NCBI RefSeq assembly: GCF_037038585.1
Contig: NC_092524.1
Span: forward strand, 70,580,552 to 70,644,551
Reading direction: 5' to 3'
Origin: Patagioenas fasciata
Lineage: Eukaryota; Chordata; Aves; Columbiformes; Columbidae
Length of the DNA: 64,000 bases
The translations under genes and the position numbers were made by a program. Of the stretch, positions 11,807 through 24,530 are shown piece after piece (within the stretch, counting starts at the first letter, position 1; each line of letters begins with the position of its first letter). The notes under the pieces are model-generated. The model saw only the letters and a program-made list of their open reading frames with translations, ran no database searches and was not told where the DNA came from.

Positions 11807-12969
11807 TTCCCTCGTGCTCTAAGAGACAAATGGTTTATTTTCAACAGAGCATTTTATTTTTCTTCCTCGGAGTGTCCAGGTAACAAGTGATGAAAATCTT
11901 GAGCAGCTTCTCCCTTCGGCTGAGATACTTGAGCATTTAGGAAAATATCTTAACTTGCAAAGTTACCTTGACATTGTAATTTTTGCATATCTAATAAACC
12001 ATGGCCTCTTTAACTGAAAAGTGAGTGTTTTCATGGAATGCTACCCTTTTCATTACTGCATACATCTTCGGTTTAATTTGGCATGGGACGCATCAACCTT
12101 GGCTTTTGGAGACAAGGTTAGCGCCTGCAGAGCATGGAAACGAGTCCTTCTAAACACTTCTTTTTGGTCATTTGCTACTCTACTGGGTTCAGGTCTTGAA
12201 AGAACACAGGAACAGGAGTTACATTTGACATGGTTTGGCAGGAAATTGTTAAAGGAGATGTAGTTCCTGCTCGCTGATGGAAACCGTCTCATTTTTTCCC
12301 CAAGAAGACAGAGCGATTTGAGCCACAGAGTAAAGCTGTAGCTAATATGCGTATATCTTGTGGAGTATGTTTTGAAATGGTCTCTTGTCCTGGACTGCCT
12401 GCAACAGTCTCCTGCTCCTCTGTGGGAAAGGTAATTTTCTCATTATTTCCAGATTATTGTTAAAAAGAAATAGTAAAAAACAAAAAGCCAAGGCTTTTGG
12501 GTTAGACCAGCTCTTTGTTGACACTGTTGTAGGTATTTTGCCATGTTCTCTCCTATGGGGGCTGCGAGGAGCGTGGGGTCCCAGTTGGTCCCCACGGCCG
12601 TGCAGGGATGCAGGCAGAGATGGCACATAAAATAAACCCAGATGGATGTAAACCAAAAGGGTTTGGTCTGTGGAAAGGACGCCAAGCGGCTCTGGGCACA
12701 CCCCTGCAGCTGGTGCTGGTGTCGAGCTGGGCCACGCGGGTGCTGGGCGGTGGGTCCATCCCTCCCCTGGCCGTGCCGCGGCTGGCACTGGTGGCACTGG
12801 TCTGTACTGGGAGCTGGAGGGACCCATGGGTCCAGGTTGGGCTACTGTGGCAAATTAGTTGCTTTGTTGCATGTCGATCTTACTCAGTTTGCTTTCAGTG
12901 AAGTGAGGCTGTTTCCTGCCCATTTCATCATTAAGTCTGACTTTCCCTGAAAGCGCTGGCGTCCCCTCC
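11807..12969. other. Unique DNA, no gene recognised
   Basis: No gene or mobile element recognised. Mostly AT-rich to 12550, GC-rich after. Confidence 0.45.
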
Positions 12970-13027
12970 TCCTGGAGAAGGACCGTGCTCCTGGAGAAGG
13001 ACCATGCTCCTGGAGAAGGACCACGCT
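12970..13027. repeat. 19-bp tandem triplication
   Basis: CCTGGAGAAGGACCRTGCT occurs at 12971, 12990 and 13009, three copies in 19-bp steps with single-base differences. Confidence 0.85.
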
Positions 13028-14510
13028 GTGAGCGGGAGGAATGCACCGGTAAAGTGGGGAAGAGAAGGGCCACACGGGGATCAGCAGCTGCTGTGGCTCT
13101 TGGCTAATTTGGTTCATACCTGAGTCTCCATTCTTAGACCCCAGAAACCCAGGATGGAGGAACTCACGTGCCATACGAAGCTCTGTTTGTGGCCCTTCTT
13201 GCTGAGGTCTCAGGGCTGAATGTGCTCTCAGGCCACTGGAAGCTTAGGGGATCAGAGCCTTGCGCAGAGATGGGTTATAGCTCAGTTTTTGAAACACCAA
13301 ACCTCAGAATGGAGATATAGCTTGGCCCTAGTCATGGAAGAAACACAGAGCAATGTTTTCCCAAACAGTCCAGGGCATCTCCTGAATCCCGGAAAAGCAT
13401 CTCTGTTGTGGAAGTGACCGTTCTGTATCGTGGTGCTCAAGCAGGACCCAGCCTGGGAAAACACATCTCAAGGGGACAAGCTGCCCAGAGCACAGAGCCA
13501 GGAGGACTTTCCCCTCACCCCGTCCCCATCCCTGTGGAGCCCCATCATGGACGTGCAGCTCGTGGTTGATGCTCCAGTGCACTCGCAGGCACCAGCGTGT
13601 CGCTGCATCTGCATTAGATAGCATGGGTGCTGCATCTATTAATTAGCAGATTGAACAGACCCCAAACAAGGACAACCATGTCTTCCCCGGTACTTTCAAA
13701 CCACCTGTTTGAGGTGATGGATCAGCCAGAGCTGTGGGTACCAGCTTTGTGCGCTGTTGGCATCGCCTGCTGCGGGGTGGCCATGGGGAAACAACACGTT
13801 ACAAAATACACCCTCTTTCCTCCAAAAAAACATCTCCTGGGGGCACATGTTGCATTTCCAGGATGAGACCCCGAGCTGCTTCGCAGGTTTGGTGATAAAG
13901 CGTGTCACCAGGTTGAGCACAGATTACCGGTGATTACGGAGAGCGGACTCACACTGTGCTGCCTTACTAGGACTAATGAACTAAAGTGTTTATTTCATGC
14001 TCCATTTCTACAACTAAATGGCTGTAATGTATGATGTGATTATTCCAGCCTTTCTTCAGCTGCGTGCTTACGGCCATAAGAAATGTGAAAAGTATCATTA
14101 TTGGGAGAAAAGTGCTGCACACATATTTCTGTGAGCCCATCATTAAGTGTTAAATCAGAACGTTTACGTGCCGTGGAAACGAGTAAACTGAGCAAAATAA
14201 TATCTAAGGAATGACTAATACTCTATACTGTCATCTTAGTAACTCACAGCAATCTTTTGGGCCTATAATTAATGCATGTTCTGCCCACTCTTGGAAGTCC
14301 TAATATACTTTTGTCCTGATTTTGCCATGGCACACTCTTCAAGTTTTATTATTTTCCTGTATGATTTATGGCCGCATGACTCATGTTGCAAACTTTAGAC
14401 ATTGATATGGTAGTTGTGCACCTGCCGGATCACTTCTGTTCACTCCAATCGGTTTGCTGTGGGACTCCCCCACTCCTACAGCTCCCGCACCAGTGGCAGC
14501 TGCTGTTTTT
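13028..14510. other. Unique DNA with a long AT-rich island
   Basis: No gene recognised. About 13960-14370 is a non-repetitive AT-rich block with TAATTA, TTAATGCA and TGATTATT motifs, the best candidate in the first third of the window for a conserved non-coding element. That is an impression from composition only; alignment to other birds or mammals would decide. Confidence 0.4.
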
Positions 14511-14511
14511 C

Positions 14512-14725
14512 TCCACGATAGCCCCGTTTTGGGGCTCGGAGGGGCTGGGCGAACATTGCAACAGGATTCCTGGAGAGGTGCTTGGTGCCCGAGTCCTGTT
14601 GGTGTTTGAGAGGCATTTGGACAATGCCCTTAATAACATGCTTTGAATTCTGGACAGCCCTGGAGTGGCTGGGCAGTTGGACTCGATGATCCTTGCAGGT
14701 CCATTGCAGCCGAAATAGTCTACAT
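14512..14725 (+). mobile_element. CR1 LINE 3' fragment, diverged
   Basis: Degraded CR1 3' end recognised by GTTTGAGAGGCATTTGGACA and GCAGTTGGACTCGATGATCC followed by TTGCAGGTCC, the usual end of the CR1 3' UTR. The tail is eroded. It differs from the other CR1 copies in the window and is likely an older subfamily. Confidence 0.75.
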
Positions 14726-15695
14726 TAAAAAAAAATAGCGATAGTTTTGTGTTATTTTCTCCTGAGCTGAATCACACACTCTTCTTATGCTCTGTTCTGT
14801 TTTGCCCCCTTGTTCGTCTCCTACGGGCTCTCAAGCAACCCGTGCACGACAGAAGCAGCACTTGTGGCAAGTGGGGTCTGCGGGTGACGTCTGTGGCCAC
14901 CCAGCTCCGCTGAAATGCAGGTGGGTCAGCAGGTGATGCCGAATCAGAGCTGCTGTATTGATTTCTCTCTACTGTGGCCATGAACGAGGAGCAGATGCCC
15001 ATGCTGATATCATCAGGTGTGCCAGCCCCCGCTGGTGCGAGGACTATCGGGTGCTTTTGACGTGTTTTCTTCATCTCTTCCATGCTGAAAGCCCCGAGAG
15101 TCTGATGTGAAAAGCACTTTTATTCCCGGCTTTCCGTGGTGCGCTCCGGGTTTGTCACCCTCCCTGCTTTGTTCCTGCTCAGGCTTTAGGATGGGAAGGG
15201 CTTTTCAGGTGCTGCTCGAGTTTATTGTAGTTGAAAAATGAGAAAGTGTTCCACGGTGTGGTCGGATGCAAGTTTTCACTACAGTTTTAATGATCTACCA
15301 ACGTGCTGGGCTGTATATTTGTTGAGACTTGGTGTATTTTATCTCCATTTTGTTCAGTCTGCTCGGAAAGCAGGTGCACTTCTTGCTTTGGAGGATATTA
15401 CAGTCCCCGTGACTTCAGTGAGAACGGAAGTGATTATTTGCCTAAATCTTTCAAAATCATAACTTGCTTTTCAGAGAGGAGCTGGCGATCCTGGGGTCCT
15501 GGTCATAGTTGGTATTTGTGAAATTATAACAGCGATTCTTTTGAGTTTGTATTGAATTTTTGTTTCAACGTTTCATTCAGTTATGTTTTAACCATTCTTT
15601 ACTACCAAAAAAATGATAGAATTTTGCCTAAATCAGGCATCAAATTAATCTAAAGTGAAGTTCCAATGGTGTCTCATGTCAGACACAGACAGGTC
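14726..15695. other. Unique DNA, no gene recognised
   Basis: No exon, RNA gene or mobile element recognised; AT-rich from about 15230 to 15660. Confidence 0.45.
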
Positions 15696-15699
15696 CTGT

Positions 15700-16716
15700 T
15701 TGCTTCCCGAGGCAGGAGCAGAATTTTCAATCACGCAACCGGTAGAGAGCTGGGAAGGTGGTTCAGGGAGTTCCCTGCAGGGAGGGATTATTCAATATAT
15801 TCATCAATGATTTGGATGAGGGAATAGAGTGACTGTCAGCAAGTTTGCTGGTGACACCAAGCTGGGAGGAGTGGTGACACTGGAAGCTGTGCTGCCATCA
15901 GAGACCTGGACAGGCTGGAGAGTTGGGCGGGGAGAAATTTAATGAAATAGAACAAGGGCAAGTATAGAGTCTGGAATCTGGGCAGGAACAACCCCAGGTT
16001 CCAGTGTAAGTTGGGGAATGAGCTATTGGAGAGCAGTGTAGGGGAAAGGGAGCTGGGGGTCCTGGGGACAGCAGGGTGAGCATGAGCCAGCACTGGGCCC
16101 TTGTGGCCAGGAAGCCAATGGTACCTGGGGTGGGTTAGAAGGGGGTGGTCAGTAGGTCAGAGAGGTTCTCCTGCCCCTCTGCTCTGCCCTGGGGAGACCA
16201 CACCTGGAATCTTGTGTCCAGTTGTGGCCCCTCAGTTCCAGAAGGACAGGGAACTGCTGGAGAGAGTCCAGCGCAGCCACCAAGATGCTGAAGGGAGTGG
16301 AGCATCTCCCGTGTGAGGAAAGGCTGAGGGAGCTGGGGCTCTGGAGCTGGAGAAGAGGAGACTGAGGGGGGACTCATTCCTGGGGATCAATATGGAAAGG
16401 GGCAGTGTCAGGAGGATGGAGCCAGGCTCTTCTGGGTGACAACCAGTGACAGGACAAGGGGCAATGGGTGCAAACTGGAACACAGGAGGTTCCACTTAAA
16501 TTTGAGAAGCAACTTGTTGGGGGTGAGGGTGTCAGAGCCTGGCCCAGGCTGCCCAGGGAGGTTGTGGAGTCTCCTTCTCTGCAGACATTCAAACCCGCCT
16601 GGACACCTTCCTGTGGAACCTCAGCTGGGTGTTCCTGCTCCATGGGGGGATTGCACTGGATGAGCTTTACAGGGCCCTTCAACCCCTCACATTCTGGGAT
16701 TCTGTGATTCTGTGAG
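15700..16716 (+). mobile_element. CR1 LINE with reverse-transcriptase remnant
   Basis: The longest CR1 in the window. Its left part translates, with frame breaks, into the end of CR1 ORF2: an IFINDLDEGIE-like stretch at about 15795-15830, then a KFAGDTKLGG-like stretch at about 15840-15870, corresponding to the FADD motif region of the reverse transcriptase with A and D degraded to AGD. The right part is ORF2 C-terminus plus 3' UTR, ending in repeated ATTCTGTGA. The ORF is broken by frameshifts and stops, so the copy is dead. An inverted relative lies at 63357-63973. Confidence 0.93.
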
Positions 16717-17034
16717 GTCTTGTCCAGCCACTGTGGGCTTCACATGAGCAAGGTTAGAACTGAGCGATGAGATTCTGTTGGGGTAAAAATCCTCCTTCAA
16801 AGGCATTTTTTTTCACGAGGGTGAAGCTCAGTGCTTCCCGTGTGGGACTTTGGTCACTGTGCGCTTGAGCCCAGGGCAGGGCTGAGGAGACGTGATGAAA
16901 TGAGCTTTCAGCTCCCAGCTGGTTCTTGCTGTAATAATATTTTAATATAATAATCTGGAAAAAATTGCAAACTTCATTTTCGACAGAAATGGTTCAGAAT
17001 GGAGAAGTCTTTTGGCATCAAGAGACTGACAAGG
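16717..17034. other. Unique DNA, no gene recognised
   Basis: Short mixed-composition stretch between two CR1-derived segments; nothing recognised. Confidence 0.45.
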
Positions 17035-17172
17035 GGGGATGTGGTGTGTCCAGCAGTGGCTGTTTGCAAGAACAGGTTGGACAATGTCTGGTGGCGTGTT
17101 CTTTCCTCAGTGCCACGGGTTGGATTAAATAACCTCCTGACAATTTTTCAAGACTTATGTTGCTAGATTCTG
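17035..17172 (+). mobile_element. Possible ancient CR1 remnant
   Basis: GAACAGGTTGGACAATGTCT and GGTTGGATTAAATAACCTCC resemble the end of the CR1 3' UTR (dimer of GGTTAGACAAACATCT-type and GGTTGGACTAGATGACCTCC-type sequence). No tail is left. The match is short and diverged, so this is tentative. Confidence 0.4.
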
Positions 17173-18940
17173 ATTGTACAAAATGTCTGCAAATGAGCAA
17201 AATCTCATAGAAAATGGCTTTCTACTTTCACCCATCGCTAATCACTACACTCAGAGGAACCTGTTGTCAAATAGCAGATGGCATATTACTCCAGAAATAA
17301 CGGATCAACATATGTTTACTTTATTCATAAAGACTGTGTTTGAGATAGCCAGGAGTTATTTCATGTACGTCTAAAGAAATGCTGGTTTCAAAAGGCTCAG
17401 CTCCCAGAGGGCACAATTAGCAGATTCAAATATATAGGTGCAAATCAAAGTTTTGCATCTCTACCTGATTTCCACTCCTTTGCGTTGTGACTGTCTTGTC
17501 ACAGGGTTTCCTTTCGTACCGAGCAACCATTCTGGGTTAGAAAAATCCTCTGTTCTTAATGGAATTTGTGTGCCATCTGCTCCTAAAAATTCTGGTGCTG
17601 TGCTGGTATGGGAGGACTTAAAACCCAGAGAGAGGGGACGGTCGGGCAGGGGTGGATCTAAAAAGACATCGGTGTCCCCAGGGCTGGGCACACAAGGATT
17701 ATGTAGGTCAACACCACGTGGAAAAGGCATAAGATTCTCCTTTTTTTGTGTCTGAATTTGAATTGCAGCTACAGATTGCTCCGGGCCCTTGTTTTTCACT
17801 TTGAAAATGGAGAGTACTGCATCTATTTTAAATAAAATATATTAGAGATATATTTTCAGAGAAATATAAACCAGCTTGACCTGAATAACCATCGCTCCTG
17901 GAGCTTGGGTGAAGCAGGGCCGCCCCGAGCATCCCCACGGCAGCCGAGCCGGCTTTTCAGCGATGAAGAGTGGGGGCCTCACGAGTGCGGTGGGATGGGA
18001 TCCCTCGCTGTAATGGACATCTCCTCTGCACCAGACACGTGCATCTGAAAGATGTGCCGTGCGGGTTTGCAGGCACCACGAGCCGCCTCTGCCTCCTTCG
18101 TGCCTCAGTGTAATAAGGATCATCTTCTATCACCTGAAATATTTATCAGGCAAGAGTCACTCTGAGAGGAAGGCTGGGAGTCCAAGCAGGGCTCCATCAG
18201 AATCATGTTTACACGCTGGGACAGTTAATCTGAACCTTCAACTGTTTGCATGTGGCATTTTTCACTCAGAAACCTGGCAATCGCTAATGTTGGAAAAAGT
18301 AGAATTCACTATAGACTAGAAAGCAAAGCTGCGGATTACAGTATAGGAAAATATTTTCATTTTTCAATGGGTAACTGTGGCTTGCGCAGCCTGAATTTCA
18401 AAGGCGGAAGCGTAGGTCTGTGTGAGCAGTAGCAGTGTTTTCTGTGGGAAGCACTAGGGCACAGCTGGCTGGGTGAACAGCTGTGGGACGTGTTCTCAGA
18501 CAGGGCAGTAAAAGAGTTTAGGAAAAGGCTATAAGGACAAAAAAGAAAAAAAATATAGGAGATTTTTCCTCTGGCGTTTCTTCAGAGCAGCCGTGTCATG
18601 CTTAATATCCACCAGTGGGTCTGTTTTTCCTGAGTCTGTCTCTACCTTTGGAAATTACATCTAATTCGGTTTCTGCAGCAGGCTGTGGGGGAGTGAATTC
18701 CTCAAGTTAATTATGTGCTATATGATTAACTCCTCCTTAAGCTTTATTTTCAGCTTAGTGCCTAATAATTTCAGAAGGTAACCTATAACCTGTGTAATGA
18801 GAATTTCTTCTTGCTCTCTGTGTCTCCCAAGCCCCGGAGATGGTCTCCCTGCTCTGTCTCATCCCATCCCATCCCCAGAGTGTCCGTTTCCCAGGCTGAA
18901 CAAAGCTGGTCTGTTTGGGCACCCAGCAGCAATCCGTGTG
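17173..18940. other. Unique DNA, no gene recognised
   Basis: Non-repetitive DNA, AT-rich at about 17170-17450 and 18100-18780. No exon or RNA gene recognised. Confidence 0.45.
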
Positions 18941-18944
18941 CTGT

Positions 18945-19377
18945 GGATGAGCACCGTGGAGATGATCCGAGCTGGACCAGCTCTGCTGGGGAACAGGCTG
19001 AGAGTTGGGGGGTTCAGCTGGAGAGGAGAAGCTCCGGGGAGACCTTAGTGCGGCCTTTCTGGACTTAAATGGGACTGATAAGAAAGATGGGACAGACTTT
19101 TGAGCAGGGCTTGTTGGGAAAGGACAAGAGGCGATGGTTTTAAACTAAAGGAGGGAGATTCAGGCTGGACGTGATGGAGGAATTGTTGGGCCTGAGGGCG
19201 GTGAGAGCCTGGCCCAGGTTCCCAGAGAGGTGGTGGCTGAACCATCCCTGGAGACATCCCAGGCCAGGCTGGACGGGCTCTGAGCAACCTGAGCTGGTGA
19301 AGATGTCCCTGTCATGGCAGGGGGGGCACTGGGGAGCTGGGAAGGTCCCTCCAACCCAAACCATCTGTGATTCTATG
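18945..19377 (+). mobile_element. CR1 LINE 3' fragment
   Basis: Begins in sequence equivalent to the end of ORF2 (GAACAGGCTGAGAGTTGGGG, then GCTCCGGGGAGACCTTAGTG) and runs through the full 3' UTR to TGTGATTCTATGGT. Same subfamily and very similar sequence to the copies at 3.1, 5.5 and 7.5 kb. Confidence 0.92.
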
Positions 19378-22300
19378 GTCTCTGACATACCGTACCCCTT
19401 TCCTCCTCCTGCCTCCTCTTGGGGCACTGGGCTCTGCCCATGGTTTGGGAGCCTGTGCTTTTCCCATCTGCGTTATTTAGGTTGATCAGCACTCAGTGCC
19501 ATCAACCTTCCTCTTACCAAGTCGTTCTCTGCTGTGAAATGTTTTGTTCATCACCTTCAGTTTTGACGGTGAATAACTTTGATAATTTTGTCATGTTAGC
19601 GACTTTTCCCCCCTTGCACATCTTGTGTGGCGTGTTGGTGACAGCCCTGCCGAGCTTCCTTCCCTGCGCCCTCTGGCCCTGTGTGACGTCCCGTTGCTGA
19701 CCTACTGCTTGTCTTTATCTCCCTGCAAAGTGACCCAGGAGACGCTTTCCTCCTGCCCTACAGCAGGTTCTTTCCTCCAAAGCCTTTAATGGAAAACCTT
19801 GTAATGCCCAATACGCTACGCTGACCCACCCACCTTTATGCGCAGAGATGTTCGTTTGCTTCATCAAGGAGCTGCAACAGGCTTTTGAGGCACAACTTTC
19901 TCTGCCATAGCAGCGTGAGCCAACTAATTTTATTACTTTTTAACAATTTATTTCATTTTGCTTGATTGACTTTTCTCACCTCCCTTATTTGCCAGCTGTT
20001 CACCTGCTGTCCCCCAGTATTGCTTGGCTTACATCACCTATTGCAGTAGTGAAATTTTGTAGCTCAGCTAAATTATTTCTGATTATTTCTGTATTTTTAT
20101 CATTGGGCTGATTCCTTTACAACGCAAGATCTGCGATTGCTCTAACAGTGAATGTGCTCTTATTTAAAGCTCAATACGTTTTGGAGATTTCTAATTGGAG
20201 CGCCTCAGGCTCTGATTTTGTTGACCTCAGTGAGGTAGAATTAGGTCGGGAGGTATCTTCTCAAAGTGTTTCAAGGTAAGAGCAGTTGGCTCATTTTTGC
20301 CGCCTTCTCTTCATACACAGTTGCACGGTTTCACAAATACAACACAGAGCTCGACCGTGGCCTTCTACACTCCAGCTGTAATTACATTCGCAAATCCAAT
20401 TACGGCAGTTTGTGAGCAGCACTGCTCGAGCACATAGTTCTCCTTTTCATCATTTTTTCCGCTTTCCATCCTCCATATCGTAGAGTCTGAGACTGCTGGA
20501 TGTGGGACACGAGCAGAAAGAGTGGGCAGGTGACAACCTGCTGCTTGAGGGTGTCAACTCGTGGAGGAACGTGGTGATTTCTGCACCGGGGCTTCCTCAC
20601 GCAGCCCAGACCCTGCAAGCTGGAAGTGCGGTGCGAAGCATTTGTCAGGCTTTTCCTGTGAAGGCAGATTGTGTGTGAGGTCCAGATGACGATTGGGGAG
20701 CACACATCCATCCTATAAGCAGATATCCAAGAGCTGTATGTGCATGCAACAGCCTGGGTGCCAGGGACCGCTGCTGCGAGTGCAGCGCAGCACAAAGCAA
20801 AGGGGGCCGGTACCCGCAAGCAGATCAACACCCGTCCTTGGGCAACCTGCGTCCTGGGCTGCCCACAGAAAGAACGGCTACAAGTTCTGCTGACTCTGAG
20901 ATAGCGGCCACATCAGCTCTGCTGGAGATGATCTCGGTGGCCAGGCTTCCAGAAATGGGCAGGAATTAGGAAGGCAGCCCTGAGAGCACTGGGTGCACCC
21001 ACCCTCAGATGTCGTCCAGCTTGGGATAAGCTTGATTCATCGCAGTAAAGCTGAAATGCTCGGGGTTTTTTGTTAGAGACAGAAGCGCTGGAAACAGCGT
21101 GCCTGTGGATGATACGAAAGTGAGATTTCCTGGTGAAAATTCCGAGGATTTTCTGTTTTCTGAGCGATAGGTGTGTTGGAACAGATTGAATCTGGCTGCC
21201 TGTATCCCATGTGAAAAAGGGTTTAGCGCAGTAAACAGCTGTTGGGCTGTATTCTTATTTCAGTATAAACATTGGCATCTTCCTTCTCCTCCTGCAGAAC
21301 ATCATGCAGTCGCTGCTGTGGCCCTGTGCTGCTTCCATGTGTCTGTTGAGCCTGAGCCTAAGCCTAAGCCTGAGCCTGAGCCCCTCTTTGTTCATTGTTA
21401 GTGCTGCAGTGTTGCACCAGGAAAACAAAGGAATATCCATCCTGAGGAATATTCTCTCTTTAGCTCAAGTGGTTGGTGCAGCTTCTTCAGAAGATGGAGT
21501 GATTGATTTACAGTTTTGTCTCACAGGTTTTCATGTTGGTTAATTGAAATCCAAGATAACGATCAACCCCCTAGTACTTCGTAATATACAATGGAGATAC
21601 TCCAGACTATTTTCAGATGTTTTTATAAAATGTTAGGTAAAAATCCCAAACCTAACCAAACTTAACCATCCAACCAACCTCAGAAAGGCCCCATCAAAGC
21701 CATGTAGGTGTGCATTCCTCCTCTGCCATTTGAAGCGAGAACCCATGTGGCTACCTCAAAAGTTCAATTTAACTTTGTTGGCAGGGAATTATTGTGATTT
21801 TGAGACCTTTTACCTCGGAGCTATTTTGTAAGTAGATGAGAAAAATTGATATTGTTATTGGCCTACTTTCAAAGAACGAAATATCGAAGTGATTGATAGC
21901 ATTTTTTATATATATGTACATATATTTGAGTATAAACAGATATCTAGCTCTAACCTCTAACAGCCCATAGTAACTCAAAGGAGAAGAGAAAGAGAGAAGA
22001 GGGAAGAATTATCCTGCTTTTATTCTTTTTTTATATAGGGAGAAAATACAAGCTCAGGACCTCAGTCCCCAGCAAAAGCGCTTTCCGAATTCCCTGGCCG
22101 AGGAGTGGAGATTTAGTGCTCAGCAAGCGCAAACTCATTTCCACAAAGCGTCAAACAAGGCGGTGATCTCTCTCCCCAAAGGACCACCTCTGAAGTATAA
22201 AACAGGAGATGGAGGATGAAGCCCTGAGCAGACGGTGGCGGAAGCGTGAGCACCCCGGCCACCCTCACCCGCTTCAGCTTCTCCATCTGCACGTGTGCTT

Positions 22301-24002
22301 TAATGATAGCACCGCACCATCCTTTTGTCTCAGCCTGGTGGGTCAGCGCACAGCCTGGAGGACTGGTTAGCGTCCCCTTCGTGCCACCCGTCCCCACCAC
22401 AACCAGCTTGCTGCAGTCTCTTCCAGGATGAGGATTTCTCGTGGCCGAGGACAGCGGGTGAGTGCTGGGCTTGGGGACGGCCAGGGTGACAGATCCTCCA
22501 TCCTGGGCTGGGACACGCTTGGCACGGATTGGGGGTTTTACTCGGGAAGCCTTGACAAACCACAGGGAGTACGTGCAGATTGCAAGTTTTATGTGGCTTT
22601 TCCGAAAGCCCTAAGCACGTAGGCCATGTGCTTAACTCCACGGTCAACAAGTTTGAGTCCCACGGGGAGTACCAGAATCTTGCAAAGGAGGGAGAAAACC
22701 ACACGTTTTTCTGCAGCAGCGTGTTTGGAAACATCTTCAGTATGCTGGGTTTTGAGCTGTGTAAACCCACAGTGCTGGTATTGCGGTGGCCTCGGGGCTC
22801 CCGGCAGGTTGACGCTGTTGCGCCGAGTGCGTTTAGCAATGGGGTGAAATATTGCTGGGGTGGTGCTCAGGTGAGCTGCTGCACAACCAGAGGTAACCAC
22901 AGCTTTGCTCTAAATCAGTGGAAAGAAATAGAATGCATTGTTAAAAAAAAAAAAAAAATTAAAGAATTTTGTGAGGTTTGGAAGAAAAACACCAATTCCA
23001 AACCTCACCTTTCTGCAGACATGAATTTCTTCCTGCCTATGCTTTCTGTCTGGTTGTTATGGATCTATATTGCTGTGCACAAGTGTGCCATGTGTGCCCT
23101 GCTTACAGAGCACCACCCGTTCCAGGTTAGTTTAACCAGGTCCTGTCTCTTATGCATGTTTTGAAGTTTATTTGGGTGCATATCACAACAGCTTTAGCCT
23201 GGAGTTCTTACTCCTACATCTTCGGTTTTCATTTGCTTCCATGGGAGCTTTTCTCCTCAGTAATTTAGTGTTCTTACATTGTTAATTCCCTAAAAAATCT
23301 TTATTATTATTATTTTTTTTAACCAGTGGTTGCATTATAGCTCTATATATACGTGCTGACTTAGAATTAATAAAACCTTGATCATGTATCATGAACTAGG
23401 AGTGGGGTTTGGTTTGCACCGAGATTTGGGTGGAAATTTGTTTCTGTACTTCTTTATCCAGACAATGTTTTTTTGTCTTGCTGCCGTAGAGGATGTTATA
23501 TGCGGTATGAGCAGTAATATTTAACCGTGACAGAGCAAATTAAAAGGGGATTTTCAGCTGTACGTACAGCACGAATGAGGCACACAGTTCTCCTGCATCT
23601 TTGCAGGCAGCCACAGGGTTCTTAATTTATTTTTAAATTATATACATAAGAGCGCAAGCTTGCTAAGGAGCAGCGTTGGCTCATGAATTGCAGTCCCTGT
23701 CAGCTGCAGGTTGTGAGAAGCCTCCTCTGCTCAAATACTCCAGAGCAGATGTTTCTCCAGAATAAGCTGAGCAAAACAAACAAGCTGGGCGATGAGCTGA
23801 AGGTTTATAAAACCTGAATGAATTTTGCAATTGAACAAAAGCAAGACAAAAATGGCAGGTTGTTAATGCAGGTTTGGGGGATGCAGCATGGCAGGGAACA
23901 GCAAACAGCATGTGTGGAGAATGGCTGGGGAAGGTTGGGGGTGATGGGGGCAACGATGAGGGGGTGCATGGAGTACAGGGGATGGTGGGCAGTGGATCGT
24001 CC
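19378..24002. other. Unique DNA, no gene recognised
   Basis: The largest stretch of the window without a recognised feature apart from two small repeats. AT-rich blocks at about 19920-20190, 21540-21990 and 23160-23680 alternate with mixed DNA. A pure A run of about 16 bases sits at 22942-22957. An open frame at about 22580-23164 runs through this A run and is treated as chance. Confidence 0.45.
21347..21383. repeat. Hexamer repeat (TGAGCC/TAAGCC), 6 copies
   Basis: Six consecutive hexamers TGAGCC or TAAGCC. Encodes alternating Leu-Ser or Pro-Glu/Pro-Lys in different frames, a usual effect of a hexamer, with no sign of a host exon. Confidence 0.85.
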
Positions 24003-24004
24003 CC

Positions 24005-24530
24005 CTGTACTTTGTGCTGGGGCGGCCAAACCGCAAATCCTGGGGGCAATTTTGGCCCCTCACACCAAGAAAGGCCTTGAGATGCTGGAGCGAGTGGAGA
24101 GAAGGGAACGGAGCTGGGGAGGGACTGGAGCACAAGTGTGATGGGAGGGCTGAGGGACCTGGGGGTTCAGCTGGAGAACAGGAGCTGAGGGGAGACCTTC
24201 TGATCTCTGAACTGCCTGAAAGGAGCTTGGAGCCAGGGGGGTCGGGCTCTGCTCCCCAGGAACAAGCGCCAGGAGCAGAGGAAACGGCCTCAAGTTGCCC
24301 AGGGGAGGTTGAGGTTGGATGTGGGAACAATTTCTTCCCCAAAGGGCTGTGGGGCATTGGAACAGGCTGCCCAGGGCAGTGCTGGAGTCACCATCCCTGG
24401 AGGGCTGGACAGACGGACAGGAGGTTCTCAGGACACGGGGCAGTGCCAGAGTTAAGTTACAGTTGGACTTGATGATCTTAAGGGTTGCTCCTGACCAAAA
24501 TGACTCCATGATTCTATTCTGTGATTCGGT
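24005..24530 (+). mobile_element. CR1 LINE 3' fragment, left arm of inverted pair
   Basis: Sequence equivalent to the ORF2 C-terminus (AAATCCTGGGGGCAATTTTG, AAGGCCTTGAGATGCTGGAG) followed by the 3' UTR and the tail CCATGATTCTATTCTGTGAT. About 350 bp of it (from about 24135 to 24450) is nearly identical to the minus-strand copy at 29806-30218 and to that at 51360-51658, marking one recently active subfamily. Confidence 0.93.

Noticed and set aside
22580..23164. Plus-strand 194-codon frame with N-glycosylation-like sites and a hydrophobic segment
   Set aside because: It lacks an initiating ATG at its start and reads through a 16-base A run; no recognisable domain or splice sites.
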